Source: CAWFXC01 sp963819735
GTDB lineage: Bacteria; Actinomycetota; Acidimicrobiia; IMCC26256; DASPTH01
Direction: 5' to 3'
NCBI GenBank assembly: GCA_963819735.1
Contig: CAWFXC010000001.1
Location: 1,240,001 to 1,304,000 of the forward strand
Length of the DNA stretch: 64,000 nt
Shown here: in pieces, positions 1 through 9,121 of the stretch
Layout of the letters: every line of letters begins with the position of its first letter
Numbering within the stretch: the stretch's first letter is position 1
The notes under the pieces: generated by a model
The model's input: only the letters and a program-made list of their open reading frames with translations
The model's database searches: none
What the model was told of the DNA's origin: nothing
Position numbers and translations under genes: made by a program

Positions 1-1121
1 ACGTTGCCGGAGTGCAGGAACTCGATCGCCGCTTCGTCGACCTCGTAGCGCGGATAGCGGGCCAGGAACTCCTGCAACACGATGCGCGCCTCGAGGCGGG
101 CGACCGCGGCACCGAGGCACACGTGCGCACCGTGCCCGAAGGCCAGGATGCGCGGGTTCGGGCGCGAGATGTCGAAGTCGTCGGGGCGGTCGAACTCGCG
201 CGGGTCGCGGTTGCCGGAGCCGAGCAACAGCACGACCTTGGCGCCGGCGGGCATCACGGTGCCGTGCAACTCGACGTCGCGTGTGACCGTGCGGGCCATG
301 TACTGCGTGGGGCTCGTGTACCGCAGCAGCTCCTCGACCGCAGGCACCATGAGGTCGGGATCGGCGATCACCGCGTCGCGCTGCTCGGGATGACGGGCGA
401 AGAGCCGTACGCCGTTCGCGATCAGCTTCGACGTCGTCTCGTGTCCCCCCGCGATCAACAGGATGCAGAAGCCGATCACCTGCTCGTCGGTCAGGGGGAC
501 GCCGTCGATCTCGGCGTCGACCAGGACGCTGAGGATGTCGTCGGTCGGCTGCTCGCGCCGGGCCACGCTGAGCTCGTAGGCGAGCATGGCCATGTTGGCC
601 GCGCCGGCCGACGCGGCGGGCGGCGGCACCGGGTTCCCCGGCTCGCGGGTGAGGAGATCGTCGGTCCAGTGCCGGGCGTCGTCGTGGCGCTCGGGCGGGA
701 TCCCCAACATCGTGCCCACCACCGTGGTGGGCAGCAGCGCGGAGAAACGCTCGACGACGTCGAATTCCGACTCACCGACGAGCGTGTCGAGCAACGCGCG
801 CGTCCACTCGCGCACGCGCGGTTCGAGCTCGGCGATGCGACGCGGGGTGAAGCGGCGCGCGATGAGCTTGCGCATGTGCGTGTGCTCGGGCGGGTCCATC
901 TCGATCATCGACTTCAACGCGGCGTCGGTGTGCTCGATGGCGACGCCCCCCGTCGACGTGTACGTGGCCGGATCGTGGAGCCCGGCGAGCACGTCGTCGA
1001 ACCGCGACAGCGCCCAGAACCCGAGTTCCGCGTTGTGGTACGCGGGCGCGTCGTCGCGCAACCATCGATAGGTGGGGTACGGGTCGCGGTGGAACTCGTA
1101 ATCGAACGGATTGAAATCCAC
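1..1121 (-). CDS. cytochrome P450, C-terminus cut by window edge
   Basis: Heme-thiolate monooxygenase, probably cytosolic and dependent on a ferredoxin partner not seen here. The reading frame starts at GTG 1121, after a GAGGGGG-like ribosome site, and is still open at base 1. I read an N-terminal segment VDFNPFDYEFHRDPYPTYRW, an I-helix AGGHETT near 430-445, and the heme-binding loop FGHGAHVCLG near 110-150, so only about the last ten residues are missing. The motif layout is that of soluble actinobacterial P450s. The substrate cannot be read from the sequence. It is the last gene visible downstream of the small secreted protein at 1147-1623, and two further P450s lie in the window. Confidence 0.93.
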   Translation of the reverse strand, partial: MDFNPFDYEFHRDPYPTYRWLRDDAPAYHNAELGFWALSRFDDVLAGLHDPATYTSTGGVAIEHTDAALKSMIEMDPPEHTHMRKLIARRFTPRRIAELEPRVREWTRALLDTLVGESEFDVVERFSALLPTTVVGTMLGIPPERHDDARHWTDDLLTREPGNPVPPPAASAGAANMAMLAYELSVARREQPTDDILSVLVDAEIDGVPLTDEQVIGFCILLIAGGHETTSKLIANGVRLFARHPEQRDAVIADPDLMVPAVEELLRYTSPTQYMARTVTRDVELHGTVMPAGAKVVLLLGSGNRDPREFDRPDDFDISRPNPRILAFGHGAHVCLGAAVARLEARIVLQEFLARYPRYEVDEAAIEFLHSGN

Positions 1122-1146
1122 TGGCGACCCCCTCACTCCCACACGT

Positions 1147-1623
1147 TCAGACTCGCTGGCGGGCGACCTTGGCCAATTGGATCATCTGCGCCCGCACGTC
1201 GGCCCGGCCGTCGTCGCCGAGGAACACACCCTGGACGCCCACCAGCTTGCTCCCCACGAGCATGTCGATGGTGCCCGTGTTGCTCGAATACAACGCGTTC
1301 GGCAACTCGGTCATCGGCTGGTAGTCGGACGAGATCCTCGGGAGACCGTCGAACGCGGCCTTGGCGCCGATCGTCATCACGTGCACGCTGACCGTGCCCG
1401 CGGGCCGGGTGCCGTCGGCACCGACTGCGAACTCGCACGTGGTGCTCACCGCGGTGGCGATGCCCTTCTTCCCGCCGGCGACGGTGCCGCCCAACGCGGT
1501 GGCGATCTCCGACTTCTTGAGGACCTTGCAGGAATTGGGCCCGGATGCTGCGCCACCCGGTGCGGCGAGGATGCCGAGTGCGAGCGTCGCGGCGAGCGCG
1601 ACGACGGTGAAACGCCTGGTCAT
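1147..1623 (-). CDS. small secreted protein of unknown function
   Basis: A protein of 158 residues starting MTRRFTVVALAATLALGILA, with a basic n-region, a hydrophobic core and an Ala-rich cleavage region, so it is predicted to be exported. The mature part opens with SGPNSCKVLKKSEIATALGG and holds a second Cys (TTCEFAVG). This resembles small actinobacterial exported proteins of the DUF3558 type, but I do not claim that family. I preferred ATG 1623 over an upstream GTG because it places the signal peptide at the N-terminus and follows a GAAGG ribosome site. It lies between the amt terminator hairpin and the P450, 25 bases from the latter. Confidence 0.75.
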   Translation of the reverse strand: MTRRFTVVALAATLALGILAAPGGAASGPNSCKVLKKSEIATALGGTVAGGKKGIATAVSTTCEFAVGADGTRPAGTVSVHVMTIGAKAAFDGLPRISSDYQPMTELPNALYSSNTGTIDMLVGSKLVGVQGVFLGDDGRADVRAQMIQLAKVARQRV

Positions 1624-1688
1624 GTGCTGCCTTCTCGTGTCGTGGCCCAGCCCACGGCCCGGCGTCAATGTAACCGCCGCCGCGCGCG

Positions 1689-1718
1689 AAGGAGCCGGGC
1701 CCGAGGACCCGGCTCCTT
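1689..1718 (-). terminator. hairpin terminator after amt
   Basis: Perfect 11-bp inverted repeat, AAGGAGCCGGG at 1689-1699 and CCCGGCTCCTT at 1708-1718, with an 8-base loop. It lies 42 bases past the amt stop codon and upstream of the secreted-protein gene, so it probably ends the glnK-glnD-amt transcript. It lacks a clear T-run, which is common in high-GC actinobacteria. Confidence 0.72.
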
Positions 1719-1759
1719 CCGTCCCACTTCCCTAGCTCTCCCGTTGCTAGCTCCAGGCG

Positions 1760-3319
1760 TTAACTCTGATCCGGTGCCGACGCCGGGATGTGGATGTCGG
1801 ACGGTTCCCCGGCCGGGATCACACCCTGCATCGTCGGCGGGATCGGCGAGTAGCCCTGGTATGCGGGCTCGGGGTGGTAGGCGGGCGCTCCGTGGTCGTG
1901 GATGTCCAGACCCTCGAGCTCGCCTTCCTCCGAGATCCGCAGCATGCCGATCGCCTTGATCGTGTACATCAGCAGCAGGCCTGCGGCCAGCGTGCAGATG
2001 GTGATCGTCGCGCTGCCCTTGATCTGGGCGACGAACTGGTTCGCGTTGCCGCCGTACAGGAGACCGGTGACCCGGCCACCCGACGTGTCGGAACCCGACG
2101 CTCCGGGCAGGCCGTAGTTGCCGACGGCGAAGAGCCCGAGGCTGAGCGTGCCCCAGATGCCGGCGGCGCCGTGCACGGCGAACGCACCACACGGGTCGTC
2201 GACTCGGATCCACTCGGTGAAGTCGACCGCCAGCACCATCACGACTGCGGCGATGGCACCGATGGCGATCGCACCGGTGGGCGACACCCAATAACAGGGA
2301 CAGGTGATGGCCACGAGACCGGCGAGCAGCCCGTTGAGGCTGATGCCGACGTCGAACTTCTTCGACCTCGGGTAGACCCACGCCACGGCCACGAGGGCGC
2401 CGGCACAGGCTGCGAGGGTCGTGTTCGTGGCGATGCGGCCGATGCCTTCGAAGTCCATCGCCGACAGCGTGCTGCCGGGGTTGAACCCGTACCAACCGAA
2501 CCACAGGATGACGGCGCCGAGCGACGCAAGCGTCATGTTGTGACCGGGGGGCATGCCGCCGCCGTCACGCTTGAACTTGCGTCCGAGGCGCGGCCCGAGG
2601 GCGATGGCGCCGGTGAGGGCGAGGACACCACCGATCGTGTGCACGACGGTGGAGCCGGCGAAGTCACGGAACGGCGTGCTCATCGTCGCGAGCCAGCCGT
2701 TGGGACCCCAGGCCCAGTGGCCGAAGATCGGGTAGATGAACCCGGTGACACCGACGCTGTAGAGCAGGTCGCCCTTGAACGCGGTGCGCCCGACCATGGC
2801 GCCGGACACGATCGTGCTCGCGGTGTCGGCGAATGCGAACTGGAACAACCAGAACGCCATGAACGCGACGCCGGTGGTGCCGTAGGTGTGCGGCACGCCC
2901 TGCAGGAAGAAGTAGTGGTAACCGATCCACCCGTTCCCTGCCGAGAACATGAACGCGAAGCCGAACGCGTAGAAGAGGACACCGCAGAGACCGGTGTCGA
3001 CCACACATTCGATCATGATGTTGGAGACTTCACGTTCTCGGGCGAAACCGCCCTCCAACATCATGAAGCCCGCTTGCATACAGAACACCAGGAACGCGGT
3101 GACGAGCACCCACACCGTGTTGAGTGAGTTCACCACGTCGAGGGTCTTGATCGCAGCTTGACCGGGTACCGCCGCGCCCGCTTGGGTGCTGAAGAACCAG
3201 GTGAAGCCGTAGATGAAGGCCATGACCAGCGTGACGCCGATCAGCTTGCCGCTCAATCGCGCGGCAACCGCCTTCCGCCGGTAGGGATCCTTGAAGTTGA
3301 CGCGCAGTGTGTTGATCAT
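1760..3319 (-). CDS. amt: ammonium transporter (Amt family)
   Basis: Channel-like ammonium transporter in the cytoplasmic membrane, 519 residues. Eleven family helices follow an unusual N-terminal stretch of about 60 residues that contains one extra hydrophobic segment (GKLIGVTLVMAFIYGFTWFF), perhaps a signal anchor. The twin pore histidines are visible as STVVHTIGG (about residue 227) and CGAFAVHGAAG (about residue 383), and family motifs such as LEGGFAREREVSNIM and WFGWYGFNPGSTLS are intact. Start ATG 3319 gives MINTLRVNF; an ATG at 3382 would overlap the glnD stop. It is the third gene after glnK and glnD, so GlnK probably gates it when nitrogen is plentiful (family knowledge). Confidence 0.93.
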   Translation of the reverse strand: MINTLRVNFKDPYRRKAVAARLSGKLIGVTLVMAFIYGFTWFFSTQAGAAVPGQAAIKTLDVVNSLNTVWVLVTAFLVFCMQAGFMMLEGGFAREREVSNIMIECVVDTGLCGVLFYAFGFAFMFSAGNGWIGYHYFFLQGVPHTYGTTGVAFMAFWLFQFAFADTASTIVSGAMVGRTAFKGDLLYSVGVTGFIYPIFGHWAWGPNGWLATMSTPFRDFAGSTVVHTIGGVLALTGAIALGPRLGRKFKRDGGGMPPGHNMTLASLGAVILWFGWYGFNPGSTLSAMDFEGIGRIATNTTLAACAGALVAVAWVYPRSKKFDVGISLNGLLAGLVAITCPCYWVSPTGAIAIGAIAAVVMVLAVDFTEWIRVDDPCGAFAVHGAAGIWGTLSLGLFAVGNYGLPGASGSDTSGGRVTGLLYGGNANQFVAQIKGSATITICTLAAGLLLMYTIKAIGMLRISEEGELEGLDIHDHGAPAYHPEPAYQGYSPIPPTMQGVIPAGEPSDIHIPASAPDQS

Positions 3320-3365
3320 GCTCGCCAAAATCCGGCTCCGCGATTGCTGAAAGTTGTGCCTCGCG

Positions 3366-5705
3366 TTACCGGACCTGGTCATCACTCTGAACGAAATCTG
3401 ACGACTCCAGCGCGAGCAGGACAAACCGTCCCACCGCCTCGAGTTGGGCCGGATCGGCGAGTTTCGCCCCGTCGGCATCGGTCACGTAGAAGGTGTCGGT
3501 GACGTCGTGCCCCCGGGTGGACACGTACGCCTGCACGACCGTCAACCCGAGCTGCGCGAACGCATTGGTGATCCGGTAGAGCACACCGATCCCGTCGGCC
3601 GCGCGCACCTCGACGATGGTGGCGGCTTCGGTCAACTCGTTGTCGACGATCACCCACGGCTCGGCCGGCCGCGCCGCGGTGGGCCGCGAGAACTGGCGGT
3701 AGCGCCGGGCACGGGCATGGAGGCGCTCGCGGACCGGCTCCGGATCGCGGAGGGCACCGCGCAGGTCTTCGGCGAACTGCTCCCAATCGGGCTCCCGCCC
3801 CCGTTCGGGCTCGAGCTCGAACTCCCCCACCGCGATCGTGCCGACGGTCACCGTGCGCGCACTGTGCACGTTCTGGGCGTGCACCCCGAGCACCGCGACC
3901 TCGACCGCGAGCAACCCGAGCGCGTCGGGGGCGACGATGGTGACCCCGCCCGGTCGCGGCGCAACCCGCAGCGCGCCGTCGAAGAGCTCGACCTCGGCGC
4001 GGAGCGACTCGTCGAGTGGGGACGGCACGACAGCCGGGTGCTGGCTGCGCAGCGTGGCGCCCGTCGCCTCGACCAGTTGCTCCACGAGCTGCGCCTTCCA
4101 CGACGACCAGGCGGTGTGGCCGGTCGCGAGCGAATCGGCCTCGGTGATCGCGTGGAGGAGGTCGAGCACCTCCTCGGAGCCGACCGCGGTCGCCACCATC
4201 TCGATCGTTGCCGGGTCGCCCAGGTCGCGTCCGGTCGCCACGCTCGGCAGCAGGAGGTGATAGCGCACGAGATCGACGATGGTGGCGACGTCGGCGGCGG
4301 GGAATCCCATTCGCCCGGCCACTTCGGCCGCGAGCACGACACCGTTGTCGGTGTGGTCACCCGGTGTGCCCTTCCCGAGGTCGTGGAGCAGCGCGCCCAT
4401 CAACAGCAGGTCGGGGCGATGCACGCGACGAACGAAACCGCACGCGACCGCGACCGCTTCGAGGAGGTGCCGGTCGACGGTGAACCGGTGGAACACGTTG
4501 CGCTGCGAGTGGCTGCGGACGGTGTCCCATTCGGGCAGGTACCGAGCGAGCAGGCCGTGCTGGTCGAGCATCTCGAACTGGGGGATGGCCGCATGACCGC
4601 CACCGAGCAGCGCGACGAACGCGTCGCGCGTCGCGTCGGTCCACGGCTCGGTGATGACCCCGAGCTCCTGGTCGAATCGTCGGAGCGCCGGACGCGCGAT
4701 CGGTACCCCGAGGTACGCGGCGGCCGCCGTGGCGCGCAACACCAGCGACGCGTCGTCGGCAATCGACGCGTCGGCGAGCAACGCGACCTCGCCGTCGCGC
4801 AGCACCAGCCCGGGCCCGATGGGAAGGTCGGAGCCGGCCGCGGTCCGGCCGCGCGGTCCTTGGAGCCACGACCGCACCGAGCGCCACGCTTCGTCCGACT
4901 GCCACGCAACGGTGCGCGCGGCTGCGCTCACGCGCGCCATGAGGAGATCGGCGTCTGCGTCGCCCAGGTCGGCCGCGACCTCGTCCTGGTACTCGAGCAA
5001 CAGACGGTCGGTCCGCCCCTGCCGGCGCTGGAGCGCGACCCGAGTCTCGAGAATCACCGCCGCCGCCTCGGCCAGGCGGTCGTCGGGCGAGTACACCGGC
5101 GCGACCGCGGCGAGCACCCGCAGCGCGGCGAGATCGCGACTCCCGCCCTTCCCCTCCTTCAGGTCGGGTTCCAACCCGTAGGCGACGTCGCCCGACGTCC
5201 GGTGCCGTTCCTCGACCATCTCGTCGAGCGCCGCCAGGCGACGGCGCGCCCGATCCAGCCATTCCTCGCGCACCCGCCGGACCAGCGTGCCCGCCACCAC
5301 CGCGTCGCCCGCGATGTAGCGCGCGTCGAGGAGGCCGAGCGCGGCCTTCAGATCGGTATCGGCGACCGCGAGCGCCTCGCGCACGGTCCGGACGCTGTGA
5401 TCGAGCGGGATCCCCGAGTCCCAGACCGGATACCAGACCTGGGCCGCGATCTCGGGAACGTTGCGCGCCTTCTTCCCGTCGTGGACGAGCACCAGGTCGA
5501 GATCACTTGCGGGGCCCGGCTCGCGCCGGCCGAACGCGCCGACCGCGAGCAACGCCACGCCCGGCGGATCGCCGAGGAGTCCGCCCAACCACTCGTCGGC
5601 CGCGTCGGAATAGGCAGTGGCGAACGCCGTCCCCCCCAGCCCGGGGTCGGCGATGAGCTCGCGGCGGCGAGCGCCGAGGTCAGAGGGCCTCGTCGCCGAC
5701 CTCAC
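3366..5705 (-). CDS. glnD: [protein-PII] uridylyl/adenylyl-transferase GlnD
   Basis: Nitrogen-status enzyme of 779 residues that nucleotidylates and de-nucleotidylates PII. In order: a nucleotidyltransferase motif GAFGRREPGPASDLDL (about residues 56-71, with the paired metal-binding Asp), an HD hydrolase domain with LLHDLGKGTPGDHTD (around residue 415), and two C-terminal ACT domains (around 600-670 and 690-765), so the architecture is complete. The start overlaps the 3' end of glnK by 26 bases, which implies translational coupling, and amt follows 46 bases downstream. In actinobacteria this protein usually adenylylates GlnK; which nucleotide is used here cannot be told from sequence. Confidence 0.95.
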   Translation of the reverse strand: MRSATRPSDLGARRRELIADPGLGGTAFATAYSDAADEWLGGLLGDPPGVALLAVGAFGRREPGPASDLDLVLVHDGKKARNVPEIAAQVWYPVWDSGIPLDHSVRTVREALAVADTDLKAALGLLDARYIAGDAVVAGTLVRRVREEWLDRARRRLAALDEMVEERHRTSGDVAYGLEPDLKEGKGGSRDLAALRVLAAVAPVYSPDDRLAEAAAVILETRVALQRRQGRTDRLLLEYQDEVAADLGDADADLLMARVSAAARTVAWQSDEAWRSVRSWLQGPRGRTAAGSDLPIGPGLVLRDGEVALLADASIADDASLVLRATAAAAYLGVPIARPALRRFDQELGVITEPWTDATRDAFVALLGGGHAAIPQFEMLDQHGLLARYLPEWDTVRSHSQRNVFHRFTVDRHLLEAVAVACGFVRRVHRPDLLLMGALLHDLGKGTPGDHTDNGVVLAAEVAGRMGFPAADVATIVDLVRYHLLLPSVATGRDLGDPATIEMVATAVGSEEVLDLLHAITEADSLATGHTAWSSWKAQLVEQLVEATGATLRSQHPAVVPSPLDESLRAEVELFDGALRVAPRPGGVTIVAPDALGLLAVEVAVLGVHAQNVHSARTVTVGTIAVGEFELEPERGREPDWEQFAEDLRGALRDPEPVRERLHARARRYRQFSRPTAARPAEPWVIVDNELTEAATIVEVRAADGIGVLYRITNAFAQLGLTVVQAYVSTRGHDVTDTFYVTDADGAKLADPAQLEAVGRFVLLALESSDFVQSDDQVR

Positions 5706-6018
5706 CCGTGCGGATCCGGACCGCTACGTCGACGGGCTGGATCCAGAGCTTGCCGTCACCGATCTTTCCCGTGCGGGCGTTGTCGGCGATCGTGTTGGCG
5801 ATCTGCTCGGCCATACCGTCCGTCGAGAGCACCTCGATCCGGACCTTCGGCAGGAAGTCGACCTTGTACTCCCCGCCCCGGTAGACCTCCGTGTGACCCC
5901 GCTGGCGTCCGTGCCCTCGTACCTCGGTCAGGGTCATGCCCGAGACTTCGATCTTGTCGAGCGCCCCGGTCACCGCTTCGACCTGGTGCGGCTTGATGAT
6001 CGCGACCACCAGCTTCAT
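5680..6018 (-). CDS. glnK: nitrogen regulatory protein PII (GlnK/GlnB)
   Basis: Trimeric signal protein of 112 residues that senses 2-oxoglutarate and ATP/ADP. Start ATG 6018 (MKLVVAIIKPHQ) matches the family exactly; an upstream in-frame ATG would add 18 non-conserved residues. The T-loop is intact with YRGGEY, and its second Tyr falls at residue 51, the site modified by GlnD. The C-terminal IGDGKLWIQPVDVAVRIRTGE is also canonical. It is the first gene of the operon glnK-glnD-amt, so nitrogen-responsive transcription would act upstream of 6018. Confidence 0.96.
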   Translation of the reverse strand: MKLVVAIIKPHQVEAVTGALDKIEVSGMTLTEVRGHGRQRGHTEVYRGGEYKVDFLPKVRIEVLSTDGMAEQIANTIADNARTGKIGDGKLWIQPVDVAVRIRTGEVGDEAL

Positions 6019-6432
6019 GGCTTCCCTCTTCTTCCGTGTCAGGCTCGCAGCGTGTGCGGAACCACGAATCACCGTCCGAGGGACGTTAAGGAGACAAGGC
6101 TTCCCGCGCGCTTCTTTTGCATGTCGGGAATGTGAACTGGGTGACCCGGTCCCGCCCGATTCGCTCCTTTTGAGCGCATCCTCCCCCCATTTTCGTCGCG
6201 ACTTCCGGGCGTTGTTGGTCAGTCTTGCGAAAGGTCTGTGTCACGTCCCATTGACAGTGCCCCCATCAGGCCGAAACGTCATGCTCGTAGGTTCTTCGTC
6301 ACGGGGCCGTCACCAATCCGTCAGTGATTTGACGCCGACCGTGAGACCAAACGGCTGGGCACAGCGCAGTGCCGACGACCGACCAGACCACTGCTTGGAC
6401 CACTGCCCAGACGACGAGGGAGCACCCGTTCC
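6019..6432. promoter_or_regulatory. intergenic control region of glnK and the HTH gene
   Basis: A divergent region of 414 bases without a gene. Two small inverted repeats stand out: CGTCC-GAG-GGACG at 6073-6085, close to glnK, and TGTCA-N8-TGACA at 6239-6256. The second overlaps a perfect TTGACA (6251-6256) that could be a -35 element for the plus-strand HTH gene, although no convincing -10 follows at 17 bases. I could not recognise clear GlnR boxes by eye. The repeats are seen; any operator role is inference. Confidence 0.35.
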
Positions 6433-6672
6433 ATGACGCTCGACACCGATGGCGAGGAATTGATCGACGCTCGTGAGGTCGCCGAGCGACTCGGTTTGAA
6501 GAACGCCCGCACCGTCCTCGACCTGCGCGTGCACCGCCTCGGCTTCCCCGCCCCGGTCGGGCGCCAGGGCCGGGCGCTCCTCTGGTCGTGGTCCCAGGTC
6601 GAGATGTGGGGGACGACGGCATCCGACGCGTTGCCGGCGTCCTCGTTCACCCGCAAGCTCACCCTGCAGTAG
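6433..6672 (+). CDS. small helix-turn-helix DNA-binding protein
   Basis: A 79-residue protein with a single predicted HTH of the excisionase/MerR-like type. LIDAREVAERLGLKNARTVLD forms the two helices, followed by HRLGFPAPVGRQGRALLWSWSQVEMW, the typical wing in which the last helix ends in W. Such proteins act as excisionases or as small transcription factors; no integrase or phage gene is nearby, so a regulator is more likely. Its 3' end overlaps the convergent amidohydrolase gene by 14 bases. Confidence 0.72.
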   Translation: MTLDTDGEELIDAREVAERLGLKNARTVLDLRVHRLGFPAPVGRQGRALLWSWSQVEMWGTTASDALPASSFTRKLTLQ

Positions 6673-7829
6673 CCCCGTCGAGCCCGTCGGGGTCGGCGAT
6701 GCCGTACAGATTCGCCGCGTTGCCCCAGAGGATCTTGCGGCGGTCCTCGGCGGAGGCGTGCGCCAACCCCGTCTCGATCTTCTCGTGCACGTTGCCGTAG
6801 AGACACGTGGGGTGCGGGAAGTCGGTCTCGAACAGGATGTTGTCGACGGGGATCTCGCCCAGCAGCTTCGTGGGGGCGACGGTCTCGAACCAGTAGCACG
6901 CGTACACCTGACGGGCGAAGTACTCCGACGGCATGAGGTCCCACTCGCTCGTGCGGTCGGGCCGGGCCTCGAGGTAGCTGTGGTCGGCCGCTTCGAGCAC
7001 GAACGGGATCCATCCGATCCCGCTCTCGACCGACACGAACTTCAGGTCGGGGAAGCGCGGGAGCACGCCGCTCGTGAGCAGGTCGGTGACCTGCAGGCCG
7101 TTCTTCAGGAACAGCTCGACCGACGTGTACGCGTAGGTGGCGCCGGTGCCGTGCGCGGCGATGCGTTGCGGCGAGAACGACGTCGACGGATCACCGCTGC
7201 CGATGTGGAAGTGGATCGGCAACCCGGCTTCCTGCGCGATCGCCCACAGCGGGTCCCAGTGCGCCTCACCGAGGAACGGCAGCCCGAACCGTTGCGGCTC
7301 GCCGGTGAACAGGATGCCGCGGTGGCCGGCATCGACGCACCGCTCGACCTCCGCCACCGCGGCGTCGACGTCCCAGAACGGCGTCGTCATGATCGTGATG
7401 AGGCGACGGTGATCGGCCGACGACCAGTCGCGGAGGAAGTCGTTGTACGCGCGCACGCAGACGAGCTTGAGCTCGTCGTCGGGGATGCTGAGGAAGCGCT
7501 GGCTCCCGAATCCGGCGACGTTCGGGTAGAGCACCTGGGCCCAGACGCCGATCTCGTCCATGTAGGCGAGGCGGGCTTTGGCGTCGTAGGCCGCCGGGTG
7601 ACACTCCTCGTAGCGTCGCGGGCCCCTGCGGGAACGGCTTCGACCATCCGGCGGTGGCGGTCATGCCGAGGGTGTAGAACGCGGTGCCGTCGAGCACCCA
7701 CACGTCCTTGCCCTCGGCGCTGCGCTCCACGTGCGGTACGTGCTCGAGGTACCGCTGCGGGACGCGCGAGGTCCACACGTCGGGCGGCTCGGTGAGGTGG
7801 GTGTCGGCGTCGATGATCAACTGCGTCAT
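6659..7829 (-). CDS. amidohydrolase-2 family metal-dependent hydrolase (frameshifted)
   Basis: Member of the amidohydrolase-2 (ACMSD-like, COG2159) TIM-barrel hydrolases, which act on C-N bonds or decarboxylate. The N-terminal piece starts at ATG 7829 with MTQLIIDADTHLTEPPDVW (metal motif DADTH). The C-terminal piece carries HFHIGSGDPS and ETDFPHPT, the expected His and Asp ligands. The two pieces lie in different frames. Reading through KPFPQGP, one base too many in the GGGGCCC run at about 7618-7626 throws the frame; dropping it joins to RRYEECHPAAYDAKARLAYM, as the family predicts. As written the gene is broken, either by a sequence error or a real mutation. It is 14 bases downstream of the second P450. 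Confidence 0.85.
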
Positions 7830-7843
7830 CGCTGCACCGTAGG

Positions 7844-9085
7844 TCAGGCGGGCCCGATCGGCATCCTGCCCCAACCCACCTGGAACTCCGACGCCTCCCG
7901 CTCCAGACCTTGCTCGTCGACCTCGTAGCCGGGGAACCGCGCGAGCAGCTCCTGCATCATCACCACACCCTCGAGCCGCGCGACGTGCGCGCCGATGCAC
8001 ACGTGCGTGCCGTGCCCGAGCCCGAGATGGCGCTCGATCCGGCGGTGCACGTCGAACCGCTCCGGGTCGTCGAACTCCCGCTCGTCGCGGTTGGCCGAGA
8101 TGAGGAGCAGCACCACCCGCTGGCCCGCGTGCATCGGCTCGCCCCCCACTTCCGCGTCGACCCGCAACGTGCGGCCGATGAACTGCAGCGGGAGCTCGTA
8201 CCGGAGGATCTCCTCGAACGCGGGAGTGGCGAGCCCGGCATCGGCGACCACCGCGGCGCGCTGGTCGGGATGGCGCCACAGTTGGTACGCGCCACCGGCC
8301 ACGACCTTCGGCAACGTCTCGGATCCGCCGATGAACAACGTCGACAACTGCTCGGCGATCTCGGCGTCGTCGAGCGGCGCGTGCACCCCGCCGAACGTCA
8401 ACAGCGTGTCGATCACGTCGGGTTCGGTGAGCGCGGCGTCGCGGTTGCTCGAGCCGGAGGCGCGCCGACGCGCCGCGACCAGCGCGACGAGATACTCCTG
8501 CAACTCACGGCGGGCGGCCCATCCTTCTTCACTGATCCCGGCCCGTCCCGGCTCCCGCTGCACGAACCGGTTCACCAGCGCGACGAGCGACTCGGCGTCG
8601 TCGACGGGGAAGCCGAGCTGGAGCGCGGCCACCTGGGCCGACACCGGCGACGCGTAGTCGTGGCGCACGTCGAACTGGTCCTGATCCGCGAGTGCGTCGA
8701 GCCGCGCCCGGGCGAGCCGGCGGACGGTGGGCTCGAGGGGTGCGACCGCACGCGGTCGGAACGGGGCGAGCAGGGCCTGGCGGACCCGCGTGTGCGCGGG
8801 CGGGTCGAGCATCGAGAACGAGGGCAACGGCGTGGGCACCGCGGCATCGGGCGCCGTGTCGTGGTGCTCGAGGAGCAACTGGCGGTGGAAGACCGGCCCC
8901 TCGACGATCGAGAACCGGTCGCGGTCGGCGAGCACCCGCCAGACGTCGTCGAAGCGCGGCAGGGCGAAGGCGTCGTACTGCGGCAACGGGTAGGCGCGGG
9001 CCCCGGCGCGCAACTCCCGGTAGACCGGGTACGGGTCGGTCATGACGTCCACCGCGAACGGCTCGTACTCGACCGCAGCCTCCAT
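7844..9085 (-). CDS. cytochrome P450
   Basis: Soluble heme monooxygenase, 413 residues, from ATG 9085 (MEAAVEYEPFAVDVMTDPYP). It shows the K-helix EEILRYELP, an I-helix with the less usual GGSETLPK in place of G-x-D/E-T-T, and the heme loop LGHGTHVCIGAHVARLEG with its cysteine ligand. The I-helix acid is kept, but the second Thr of the usual pair is Leu, which may alter proton delivery. It probably forms a unit with the amidohydrolase gene 14 bases downstream. The substrate is unknown; the neighbours suggest catabolism of a cyclic or terpenoid compound. Confidence 0.94.
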   Translation of the reverse strand: MEAAVEYEPFAVDVMTDPYPVYRELRAGARAYPLPQYDAFALPRFDDVWRVLADRDRFSIVEGPVFHRQLLLEHHDTAPDAAVPTPLPSFSMLDPPAHTRVRQALLAPFRPRAVAPLEPTVRRLARARLDALADQDQFDVRHDYASPVSAQVAALQLGFPVDDAESLVALVNRFVQREPGRAGISEEGWAARRELQEYLVALVAARRRASGSSNRDAALTEPDVIDTLLTFGGVHAPLDDAEIAEQLSTLFIGGSETLPKVVAGGAYQLWRHPDQRAAVVADAGLATPAFEEILRYELPLQFIGRTLRVDAEVGGEPMHAGQRVVLLLISANRDEREFDDPERFDVHRRIERHLGLGHGTHVCIGAHVARLEGVVMMQELLARFPGYEVDEQGLEREASEFQVGWGRMPIGPA

Positions 9086-9121
9086 GAGACGGGACCGTAG
9101 TACCGGGATAGCGTGCCGGGC

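Noticed and set aside
1790..3127. A 445-residue open frame opposite amt
   Set aside because: Antisense to the conserved transporter, rich in Arg/His/Asp, no recognisable domain.
3444..5996. An 850-residue open frame on the plus strand opposite glnD and glnK
   Set aside because: It is the antisense shadow of two clearly conserved genes; its composition (Arg, His and Gly rich) is typical of high-GC mirror frames.
6251..6284. TTGACA as a complete sigma-70 type promoter
   Set aside because: No acceptable -10 at 16-18 bases; kept only as a possible -35 inside the regulatory region.
7615..7630. Programmed +1 frameshift in the amidohydrolase
   Set aside because: No stop codon or slippery-site context at the break, and the family does not use frameshifting; a sequence error or mutation is simpler.
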